Shown: piece after piece, positions 17,083-23,931 of the stretch
Position numbering within the stretch: position 1 is the stretch's first letter
Layout: every line of letters starts with the position of its first letter
NCBI RefSeq assembly: GCF_040137905.1
Contig: NZ_JBEFDG010000038.1
Span: 1 to 42,071, forward strand
Source: Corticimicrobacter sp040137905
GTDB taxonomy: Bacteria > Pseudomonadota > Gammaproteobacteria > Burkholderiales > Burkholderiaceae_B
DNA: 42,071 nucleotides
Direction of reading: 5' to 3'
Made by a program: the position numbers and the translations under genes
Notes under the pieces: model-generated
Seen by the model: only the letters and a program-made list of their open reading frames with translations
What the model was told of the DNA's origin: nothing
Database searches by the model: none

Positions 17083-18504
17083 ATGTCCAATACGCCTGCA
17101 TCCAACCAGAATCAATTTGCCAACAAGGCCCAGGCCTGGTCGGCCCGCTTCTCCGAACCCGTCTCGGATCTGGTCAAGCGCTACACCGCCTCGGTCTTCT
17201 TCGACAAGCGCCTGGCTCCCTATGATATCCAGGGTTCGCTTGCCCATGCCGACATGCTGGCGGCCGTCGGCGTGATCTCCACGCAGGACCTGCAGGATAT
17301 CCAGCGCGGCATGGCGCAGATCCTCTCCGAAATCGAGGCAGGCCAGTTCGAATGGCTGCTCGATCTCGAGGACGTGCACCTCAATATCGAAAAACGCCTG
17401 GTCGAACTGGTGGGCGATGCCGGCAAGCGCCTGCATACCGGCCGTTCGCGCAACGACCAGGTCGCCACCGACATCCGCCTGTGGCTGCGTGCCGAGATCG
17501 ACGTCCTGATCGGGCTGCTGGGCGAATTGCGCCACGCGCTGGCTACCACTGCACTGCAACACACCGACACCATTCTGCCCGGCTTTACCCACCTGCAAGT
17601 GGCGCAACCCGTCACGTTCGGCCATCACCTGCTGGCATATGCAGAGATGTTTGGCCGCGATGCCGAGCGCCTGCAGGACTGCCGCCGCCGCGTCAACCGC
17701 CTGCCGCTGGGTGCCGCCGCCCTGGCCGGCACCAGCTACCCCATTGACCGTGAGCGCGTAGCCCGTACCCTGGGTTTCGAAGAAGTCTGCCGCAATTCGC
17801 TCGACGCCGTATCCGACCGCGATTTCGCCATCGAGTTCTGCGCCGCCGCTGCGCTGGTCATGACGCATATCTCGCGCCTGTCCGAAGAACTGGTCCTGTG
17901 GATGAGCCCGCGCGTCGGCTTCATCACGCTGGCCGACCGGTTCTGCACCGGCAGCTCGATCATGCCGCAGAAGAAAAATCCCGACGTCCCTGAACTGGCA
18001 CGCGGCAAGGTAGGCCGGGTCAACGGCCACCTGATGGCCCTGCTGACCCTGATGAAAGGCCAGCCGCTGGCCTACAACAAGGACAACCAGGAAGACAAGG
18101 AAGGCCTGTTCGACTCGGTCGACACGCTGCGCGATACGCTGACCATCTTCGTGGACATGGTGCCGGGCATCAGCGTCAAGCCCGAAGCCATGCGCGCCGC
18201 CGCCCTGCAGGGCTACGCCACCGCCACCGACCTGGCTGACTACCTGGTCAAGCGCGGCACGCCTTTCCGCGATGCCCACGAAGTCGTGGCCCTGGCCGTA
18301 CGCGAATGCGAACAGCGCGGCTGCGACCTGGCCGACCTGAGCCTGGATGAACTGCGCGCCTTCCACCCTGCCATCGAGTCCGATGTACACGCCGTACTGA
18401 CGCTGGAAGGCTCGGTCGCTGCGCGCAAGCACATCGGTGGCACGGCTCCGGAGCGGGTGCGCTTTGAGGCCAAGCGTATTCTGGAGTTGCACGGCAAGGG
18501 TTGA
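17083..18504 (+). CDS. argH: Argininosuccinate lyase
   Basis: This enzyme splits argininosuccinate into arginine and fumarate, the last step of arginine biosynthesis. The 473-residue product shows the fumarase/aspartase superfamily regions in order: HLNIEKRLVE, TGRSRNDQVATD, the conserved HLQVAQPVTFGHH, and the flexible signature loop GSSIMPQKKNPD carrying the catalytic serine. The N-terminus MSNTPASNQNQF and length are normal for betaproteobacteria. It stands as a single-gene unit: it diverges from the channel gene and ends 46 bases before a strong bidirectional terminator. Confidence 0.97.
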   Translation: MSNTPASNQNQFANKAQAWSARFSEPVSDLVKRYTASVFFDKRLAPYDIQGSLAHADMLAAVGVISTQDLQDIQRGMAQILSEIEAGQFEWLLDLEDVHLNIEKRLVELVGDAGKRLHTGRSRNDQVATDIRLWLRAEIDVLIGLLGELRHALATTALQHTDTILPGFTHLQVAQPVTFGHHLLAYAEMFGRDAERLQDCRRRVNRLPLGAAALAGTSYPIDRERVARTLGFEEVCRNSLDAVSDRDFAIEFCAAAALVMTHISRLSEELVLWMSPRVGFITLADRFCTGSSIMPQKKNPDVPELARGKVGRVNGHLMALLTLMKGQPLAYNKDNQEDKEGLFDSVDTLRDTLTIFVDMVPGISVKPEAMRAAALQGYATATDLADYLVKRGTPFRDAHEVVALAVRECEQRGCDLADLSLDELRAFHPAIESDVHAVLTLEGSVAARKHIGGTAPERVRFEAKRILELHGKG

Positions 18505-18550
18505 TTTCAAACTTGCAAGGGGATTTCCCTTGTCCTGCGGTAGTTGATGT

Positions 18551-18591
18551 AAAAAAATGGCCTGCGTACAAAATACGCAGGCCATTTTTTT
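18551..18591. terminator. Bidirectional intrinsic terminator after argH
   Basis: A perfect 18-base inverted repeat (18551-18568 and 18574-18591) with a 5-base loop carries an A-run on its left and a T-run on its right, with a GC-rich core (TGGCCTGCGTA). It ends argH and also blocks minus-strand transcription coming from the island. It marks the left limit of the AT-rich insertion. Confidence 0.92.
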
Positions 18592-18630
18592 GAGAGGTTT
18601 TATTTCTAGGGATAATGAATTAAAAATCCA

Positions 18631-18949
18631 ATCATGAATTAATGGACGGTCTGAACAAATTGTTATCGTATCCACGCTCACGTGTTGTTTCCACCTATCT
18701 TCCCTAATGCTGGCCGCAGCTCGTATGAAAGCGCGTCCTCCACAATCTGCAGAACAGATACCGGCACGTCATATATCTTAACAGCCACTGCTGGCAATCT
18801 CGCTTGCCTGATTCTGGGTAGTGCTTGGCCACCTCTCCTGCCAAATATCTCCACGGAATCGTACACGCTATCTCCGACAGAAATTTCTCGCGACATGTCT
18901 ACTTGCACTTGCCGGCGTATTCTGTCTCACTGAAATTCAATTGGCTCAT
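18631..18949 (-). pseudogene. Decayed IS5-family transposase, N-terminal part
   Basis: Minus-strand translation from an ATG at 18949 gives MSQLNFSETEYAGK, a stop, then in the same frame CREKFLSEIACTIPWRYL and VAKHYPESGKR. The homology then continues in a second frame as VLQIVEDALSYELRPALG (to about 18690) and in a third as VSVDTITICSDRPLIHD (to about 18631). These match the N-terminal blocks of IS5-type transposases in order: an SETEY start, an REKFL-x-E-x-x-x-x-x-P-W region, H-Y-P, an E-D-A-L-Y region, and a T-I-C-x-F-R-x-L-like block. At least one nonsense and two frameshift changes make it non-functional. No catalytic DDE region remains. Confidence 0.7.
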
Positions 18950-18951
18950 GG

Positions 18952-19065
18952 ATGACCTCGGACGAGGATGAGAATGGGCCACATGGATTTTACAAAATTA
19001 GCAGAGATTGGTTCGAATATTTTTTAACGATCAAAGTCCCCAGCCTTTGGCAATTCATTAAGTGA
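18952..19065 (+). pseudogene. Possible C-terminal remnant of an unknown gene
   Basis: A short open frame (37 codons) reads DEDENGPHGFYKISRDW then FEYFLTIKVPSLWQFIK before a stop. The residue pattern looks like the end of a real protein, but there is no ribosome binding site and the frame is closed upstream at 18931. It may be what is left of a gene disrupted when the neighbouring insertion sequence arrived. Chance is equally possible. Confidence 0.2.
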
Positions 19066-19080
19066 AATATGATGCTCACC

Positions 19081-19425
19081 TTATAATTTTGAAGTTGTTC
19101 TTCCAACGCCAAGCCCTGCAAGAAAACCAATTACAGCCACTACAATCTTCTCGGCCAGACCAGCGTTTCCTTGATACAGAGACATATAAGCAAGATCGAT
19201 AATCAAAACGCCAATCAAGAAGGCTCCAAATATCATCCGACTTCCAGCCTTTGCTGAAATCTCATGCCGTTTTGTAGCTTCTGTCGCTACCACTTTCTGG
19301 CTTTCCGCGAAAGGCTGAGCAAGATTCGAGGCGAGTGCAGCAAGAAGTTCTAAGTTCCGTTCTTCAGTCGGCTTTCGCATGATTTCAGCATTAGTTACCG
19401 GCACCACCTCATTTCTTTCTTCCAT
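19081..19425 (-). CDS. Small two-TM membrane protein, unknown function
   Basis: The 114-residue product starts at the ATG at 19425 (MEERNEVVPVTNAEIMRKPT). It has a charged helical N-terminal half (LELLAALASNLAQPFAESQK) that may be amphipathic or coiled, then two TM segments (MIFGAFLIGVLIIDLAYMSL, about residues 64-83, and KIVVAVIGFLAGLGVG, about 93-108). The short linker and basic tail suggest both ends face the cytoplasm. It lies 95 bases downstream of the 180-residue gene on the same strand. Codon use is AT-rich compared with the surrounding genes, a sign of transfer. I cannot name a family; small holin-like or phage-exclusion-like effectors have this shape. Confidence 0.6.
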   Translation of the reverse strand: MEERNEVVPVTNAEIMRKPTEERNLELLAALASNLAQPFAESQKVVATEATKRHEISAKAGSRMIFGAFLIGVLIIDLAYMSLYQGNAGLAEKIVVAVIGFLAGLGVGRTTSKL

Positions 19426-19520
19426 TATTCAGCCTCTAAAAAATATTGAATATAATCTTCGGACTGCTAAACTGATGAAACCCACCTATGAAGTGCCTGT
19501 GCCGATTGGCATTTTAGGCT

Positions 19521-20063
19521 TTACTCGTGGGCAGCAATTCTCATGCCCCACCAATAGGTGTCGAGGTGAACACGTGCAACTTGTGCTTTGTCTGCAATGC
19601 GCTTAGCCACCAATTGATAGGCAAGATTATTTTCTGGATTATTGTATTTCACACCTTTCCACTTCTGTAGTTCGCGGGGCGCTGCAGTGCATTCGTATAT
19701 ACGCCTTGCAGAAATCGAATCCAGAGGCACCTCCAGAAACGCTTCGGATAAGTGAAGTTCAAATTTATCTCGAAGGTATGTCGTATATAGCGCATCACGG
19801 AGAAAGATATTCGTCAGCTTTCGTGCAATCCCCCATCCCTCTTGCGGATTTGGGAGCCTATTTCTCAAGGCATCAGTCGCCTCATCCAAACACTTCTGAA
19901 AAATTTCCTGTTTTTGCACTGCGAATTGCTTTAGATCAAGACCATTGAAAAATTCTCGCGCTGGGTCAACAATTCCTTCACCCTGTTTGCGAACAGCTGA
20001 CGCACTAACTGAAATACGAGCCGCACGGGTTTGAACAGCCGATAGAAAGGAATCTGTATACAT
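19521..20063 (-). CDS. Hypothetical protein, 180 residues, island gene
   Basis: This is a soluble, helix-rich protein that I do not recognise. From the ATG at 20063 it reads MYTDSFLSAVQTRAARIS and ends VARVHLDTYWWGMRIAAHE. Between them are EGIVDPAREFFNGLDL, LTNIFLRDALYTTYLRD, LEVPLDSISARRIYEC and LQKWKGVKYNNPENNLAYQ. The aromatic tail (HLDTYWWG) looks like a conserved functional motif. The frame is open further upstream to 20168, but the extension is unlike protein and 20063 fits better, although no strong ribosome binding site is present. It is AT-rich and is followed by the two-TM gene on the same strand, so a two-gene unit is likely. Confidence 0.55.
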   Translation of the reverse strand: MYTDSFLSAVQTRAARISVSASAVRKQGEGIVDPAREFFNGLDLKQFAVQKQEIFQKCLDEATDALRNRLPNPQEGWGIARKLTNIFLRDALYTTYLRDKFELHLSEAFLEVPLDSISARRIYECTAAPRELQKWKGVKYNNPENNLAYQLVAKRIADKAQVARVHLDTYWWGMRIAAHE

Positions 20064-20493
20064 TATTTTAAGGTTAAGCCTGAATAAAAGACAATAGCAA
20101 GAAAAGCTAGTGAAAAATCTGCCGAACACCCTATCAGAAAATGCTATTTTAGCCACTGAAGCGCCCAAGGATTGATAAGGCGGATTGGTTAAAGATAGCG
20201 TTTATCGGCACAGCTTCAGAGTGGATATGATGATATACATCTTCACCCTGCACAGGAAGAATATACTAGCCTTCCAAAAATTCCGTGCTCAAGGCATTGC
20301 AACCAAAGCATTAGGCCTGTCCAGTGAGCTTTTCTCACAGCCATTTAGATACGAATCCCAGCGCCTTAACATACGTCATGCTGTCCTCGCTTACCCCGAA
20401 GACACGACGTAGATCAGAATAATTTTGACTTCCCGCCCCATCGCTCCCATATTTTCAAAAATACATCCTCGCCAACGCTCAACGCAGCCATGA
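20064..20493. other. AT-rich stretch without a supported gene
   Basis: This 430-base stretch lies between the 180-residue gene and the nested palindrome. A 75-codon plus-strand frame (20185-20412) exists but begins with TTG, has no ribosome binding site and shows no recognisable motif, so it is not called. The promoter of the minus-strand pair should lie in its left third. I see nothing else. Confidence 0.5.
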
Positions 20494-20693
20494 GCCGAGG
20501 GTGGTCAGCCCCTATCCGGTCGCTTTGTGCAATGCCGGAGATCTGCGATGCAGGCGGGAAACAAGGCGGAATTGTCTGAGGGCGCAGCCCGAGTTTTCCG
20601 CCGCCCGCCTGCATCGCGGATCTCCGGGAAGTCTGGCCGCACAGCGGCCAGACCATTGCGCAGGCGACCGGATAGGGGCTGACCACCCTCGGC
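20494..20693. repeat. 200-bp nested palindromic element
   Basis: The outer arms (20494-20523 and 20664-20693) are perfect 30-base inverted copies. Inside them are GCAATG/CATTGC, then a 24-base pair of arms with one mismatch (around 20534-20557 and 20603-20626), then GGCGGAA/TTCCGCC closing a central hairpin containing TTGTCTGAGGGCGCAGC. An extra perfect 10-base hairpin (GTCTGGCCGC/GCGGCCAGAC) sits only in the right half. The element is GC-rich within AT-rich surroundings and lies 33 bases beyond the rlmD stop. No flanking direct repeat is visible. It resembles a complex REP-like or MITE-like intergenic element, and I recall similar GGCGGAATTGTCTGAG-type motifs as common in proteobacterial intergenic DNA. 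Confidence 0.85.
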
Positions 20694-20726
20694 GTCTTCG
20701 CAGCAAGAGCAGCAGCTCAAAAAAAC

Positions 20727-22103
20727 CTAAGCCGCCTCAGAAACCTCCACCACTGCCTCATCACCCTCAACCGGCAAAACACGCTTCGTGCCCCCCGGCT
20801 CGAACACCGCAATCGACTCCACATGCCCCGTATGCGGGAACATATTCACGACCCCCGCCTTGAGCAGACGATAACCACCCTCGTGCGCCAGAATGGCAGC
20901 ATCACGAGCCAGGGTCGCGGGATTACAGGAGACATACACAATCCGCTTGGGCCGCTCTTCCGGCTCGAGCGCCACCAGGGCACGCGATACCGCTTCTGCC
21001 CCCTCACGCGGCGGATCAATCAGCATACGATCAAAGTGACCCAGATCACGCAGCCAGTCCACATTGATCTCGAACAGGTTGAGCGTGGCAAAAGACGTCT
21101 TGCCGGCCAGCCCGTGGCGCGCGGCGGCATCGCCGGCACGCGCTGTCAGCGTGGCGCTGCCCTCGACCCCCACGGCCTCGCGGGCGCGTGTGGCCAGCGG
21201 CAAGGTAAAGTTGCCCAGGCCACAGAACAGATCCAGTACCCGATCCTCCGGCTGAACACCCAGCAGGCCCAGGGCACGCGAAATCAGTACCCGATTGATG
21301 CCGAAATTGACCTGCGTGAAATCAATGGGCCGGTACGGCATGCGCAGGCCGAATTCGGGCAGGCTGTAGCTCAGGCTGTCAGCGTGTTCGCGCTCCAGCG
21401 GATGCACAGTATCCGGCCCCTTGGGCTGCAGCCACCACTGCACCTTGTGCGCGGCGGCAAAGACACGCAGGCTGGAGATATCGGTATCGGTCAAGGGCTC
21501 CAGATGGCGCAGCACCAGAGCAATCACGTCATCGCCCACCGCCACCTCGATCTGCGGCAGGCGATCCGGTGTGGACATGCTGCCGATCAGCGCGCGCAGC
21601 GGCATCAGCAGCGCAGACACGGCGGGCGGCACCACATGGCATTCACGCATATCGGCCACGTAGCTGCTTTTGCGCTCGTGAAAACCGACCAGCACCCCAC
21701 CCTTCTTGGGCACATTGCGCACCGAAAACCGGGCACGATAGCGATAGCCCCAGGCCGGCCCCTGCATGGGCGGCAGTACCTGGGCCGGACGCAGCTTGCC
21801 GACGTGCCAGAAGGCGTCTTCGAGCGCCCGCTGCTTGATGGCGATCTGGGCCTCGGGCTCCATGTGCTGCATCACGCAGCCACCACAGACGCCGAAGTGC
21901 GGGCAACGGGGTGCCGCGCGCATACAGGAGGCACGCAGCACGGCTTCGGTGCGGGCGTTTTCGTAGGAGGGTTTGCGGCGGGTGATGCTGGCCTCGACCG
22001 TCTCGCCGGGCAATGCGCCCTCGACGAAGATCACTTTGCCGTCGCGATGGGCGATGCCCCGGGCCTCAAGGTCCAGGGACTCGATGTACAACCTTTCCGT
22101 CAT
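20727..22103 (-). CDS. rlmD: 23S rRNA (uracil-1939-C5)-methyltransferase
   Basis: This enzyme makes m5U1939 in 23S rRNA using SAM. The 458-residue product has an N-terminal TRAM domain (LYIESLDLEARGIAHRDGK) and a 4Fe-4S cysteine set (Cys67, Cys73 and Cys76 in CPHFGVCGGC, with Cys155 in MRECHVV). The methyltransferase domain has DRVLDLFCGLGNFTLPLA for SAM binding, LIDPPREGA, and the catalytic cysteine in YVSCNPATLARD. The acidic tail (VEGDEAVVEVSEAA) is an extension. It starts 14 bases after mltB on the same strand and is the last gene of the long minus-strand array. Confidence 0.95.
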   Translation of the reverse strand: MTERLYIESLDLEARGIAHRDGKVIFVEGALPGETVEASITRRKPSYENARTEAVLRASCMRAAPRCPHFGVCGGCVMQHMEPEAQIAIKQRALEDAFWHVGKLRPAQVLPPMQGPAWGYRYRARFSVRNVPKKGGVLVGFHERKSSYVADMRECHVVPPAVSALLMPLRALIGSMSTPDRLPQIEVAVGDDVIALVLRHLEPLTDTDISSLRVFAAAHKVQWWLQPKGPDTVHPLEREHADSLSYSLPEFGLRMPYRPIDFTQVNFGINRVLISRALGLLGVQPEDRVLDLFCGLGNFTLPLATRAREAVGVEGSATLTARAGDAAARHGLAGKTSFATLNLFEINVDWLRDLGHFDRMLIDPPREGAEAVSRALVALEPEERPKRIVYVSCNPATLARDAAILAHEGGYRLLKAGVVNMFPHTGHVESIAVFEPGGTKRVLPVEGDEAVVEVSEAA

Positions 22104-22117
22104 GTTTTGGATATCCG

Positions 22118-23392
22118 TTATTGTGGCGCCAGCGCATTGTAAACGCGCCGCCCTGCGCGGCCATCTTCCGGCAATCCCAGACGTTGTTGTTCTGCACTGA
22201 TGGCCTCGCGTGTCTTCAGGCCGGGAATACCGTCAGGGGTACCCACATCGTGGCCCCGGTCGAGCAGCCACTGCTGCAACTGACGGATCTCGGCACGCGA
22301 CAGGCCGCCATCGTCGGTCGGCCAGTCGTGTACCAGCACCTGCTGGCCCTGCAGGCTGTTGGCCAGCAGGCTGACCGCCAGCGCATAGCGACGCGACTGG
22401 TTGTAGTGCAGGATGGAGTTGAAATTGCCCGTCGTCAGAAAGACCGGCCCATTGCGCCCGGCCGGCGCAAACAGATTGGCCGGCTCTGCGCCCAGCGTAC
22501 TGGCCGAGATTTCACTTCCCGTATGCCAGGCGCTTTGCAGCAGATCGGCACCGGTTGCCTGCGTCACGCCCGCATCGCGCCATTGGGCCAGGGTGCGGAA
22601 TTCCTTGTTCAGGACTTCGGCATCCGGACGCTCGGGCAAGGTCTGTGCCAGCGCAGCCGGCAGGCTCACCTCGATCACCGGTGGCACGTTGTGCGCCCAG
22701 CGTACACCCCGCTTGCGCAGATGACTGGCGCTGGAGGCCAGCGCATCGGCAAACGAATTGTAGAGATCGATATGGCCGTCACCATCGCCATCGGCTGCCA
22801 ACTCATAGAACGAGGTCGGGATGAACTGAGTCATGCCGAATGCCCCGCTCCAGGAGCCGACAAAGCCCTCCTCGGGCACGATGCCATCGCGCAACAGACG
22901 GATGGAGGCATAGACGTTCTTTTTCCAGAGCGGATTGCGCTCGGTGCACGCCCGGGTCAGCCAGGCATCCAACACCTTGGTACGGCCCATCTGCCGACCA
23001 TAATTGCTCTCGATACCGAAAATCGCCACCAGTGCAGCCGGATCGACGGCATAACGCTGGCCGATATCCTGCAGCGGCTGCGTCAGGTCGGGACGTTGCA
23101 GCACGGCACGGCCATCGGCGATACGCTCGTCATCGACCGTCTTGGCCAGATAATCCCACCAGGCTTCACGCCCTTCAGGCTGGCGGCGGGCCGAACTGAC
23201 TGTCGAGGCCAGCAGCGTGGCCCCTTGCGTGTAGCGGTCGAAATCCGCCAGGGAAACGCCGTTGGCCACTGCCTGGGGCCGCAACTGCTGCAGGCAGGCA
23301 GCCGTATCCATGTCGTCGGCCAAGGCGGGGGCAGACGCCACCGCCAATACGGCGGGCAGCAGAGCCCGCACCATTCTGCTCATGCTGCGCAT
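22118..23392 (-). CDS. mltB: Lytic murein transglycosylase B with peptidoglycan-binding domain
   Basis: This exported lytic transglycosylase cleaves the MurNAc-GlcNAc bond of peptidoglycan to form 1,6-anhydro ends. The 424-residue product has a signal peptide (MVRALLPAVLAVASAPALA) without a lipobox. A family-3 (MltB) SLT domain follows, with the catalytic glutamate at about residue 128 (IFGIESNYGRQMG) and SGAFGMTQFIPTSFY, and then a C-terminal PG_binding_1 domain (LSRAEIRQLQQWLLDRGHDV, then TREAISAEQQRLGL). The start at 23392 is used, and Met residues at 4 and 7 are alternatives. It follows def by 12 bases. Confidence 0.93.
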   Translation of the reverse strand: MRSMSRMVRALLPAVLAVASAPALADDMDTAACLQQLRPQAVANGVSLADFDRYTQGATLLASTVSSARRQPEGREAWWDYLAKTVDDERIADGRAVLQRPDLTQPLQDIGQRYAVDPAALVAIFGIESNYGRQMGRTKVLDAWLTRACTERNPLWKKNVYASIRLLRDGIVPEEGFVGSWSGAFGMTQFIPTSFYELAADGDGDGHIDLYNSFADALASSASHLRKRGVRWAHNVPPVIEVSLPAALAQTLPERPDAEVLNKEFRTLAQWRDAGVTQATGADLLQSAWHTGSEISASTLGAEPANLFAPAGRNGPVFLTTGNFNSILHYNQSRRYALAVSLLANSLQGQQVLVHDWPTDDGGLSRAEIRQLQQWLLDRGHDVGTPDGIPGLKTREAISAEQQRLGLPEDGRAGRRVYNALAPQ

Positions 23393-23404
23393 GGTAAGAA
23401 TCCT

Positions 23405-23926
23405 TCAGTCGCGTCGGTCGGGAAAGAGTACGTCGGTAAAGCCGAAATGATCGAAATCGCGGATACGGGATGGATACAGGCGGCCAATCAGGTGATCGTG
23501 CTCATGCTGGATCACCCGTGCATGAAAACCATGTGCCTCACCTTCGATCACGCGCCCCTCGGCATCCCTGCCCTGGTAATGAATGTGCGCAAAGCGCGGC
23601 ACCTTGCCGCGCAGGCCGGGAATGGAGAGGCATCCTTCCCAGTCTTCTTCGATGTCTTCTGACAGCGGCGTGATCACGGGGTTGCACAGCACCGACAGCG
23701 GCACCGCCGGCGCATCCGGATAACGCTCGCTGCCCTCGAAGCCATAGACCATCAGTTGCAGGCTGATACCGATCTGCGGTGCGGCCAGACCCACCCCGCC
23801 CGCCGAGCGCATGGTGTCGAACATATCGCGCACCAGCGCCCGCCAGTCGGGGCTGTCGAACACCTCGACCGGGCGAGCCTGCTGCAGCAGAACCGGCTCG
23901 CCCATCCTGACGATATCGCGGATCAT
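23405..23926 (-). CDS. def: Peptide deformylase
   Basis: This metalloenzyme removes the formyl group from nascent proteins. The 173-residue product has motif 1 GVGLAAPQIG, motif 2 EGCLSIPG with the metal-binding Cys99, and motif 3 QHEHDHLIG with His141, Glu142 and His145. Motif 3 has His where most family members have Leu or Ile before Asp. The ATG at 23926 is five bases after the lon stop, so translation is probably coupled. Betaproteobacteria often carry a separate def beside fmt, so this may be a second deformylase. Confidence 0.94.
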   Translation of the reverse strand: MIRDIVRMGEPVLLQQARPVEVFDSPDWRALVRDMFDTMRSAGGVGLAAPQIGISLQLMVYGFEGSERYPDAPAVPLSVLCNPVITPLSEDIEEDWEGCLSIPGLRGKVPRFAHIHYQGRDAEGRVIEGEAHGFHARVIQHEHDHLIGRLYPSRIRDFDHFGFTDVLFPDRRD

Positions 23927-23931
23927 GGCGC

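Noticed and set aside
17062..18630. 539-codon minus-strand frame opposite argH
   Set aside because: Most of it is a shadow of argH. Only its first 17 codons (18631-18681) matter, as part of the transposase remnant.
18682..18933. 83-codon plus-strand frame
   Set aside because: Lies opposite the transposase remnant and has a Ser/Thr/Cys-rich composition unlike a real protein.
20185..20412. 75-codon plus-strand frame in the island
   Set aside because: TTG start, no ribosome binding site, no recognisable motif, and not conserved in pattern. Left as non-coding.
20494..20693. CRISPR array
   Set aside because: The repeats are inverted, not direct, and there are no regularly spaced copies or cas genes.
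20823..22142. 439-codon plus-strand frame opposite rlmD
   Set aside because: Shadow of rlmD; Gln- and His-rich without domains.
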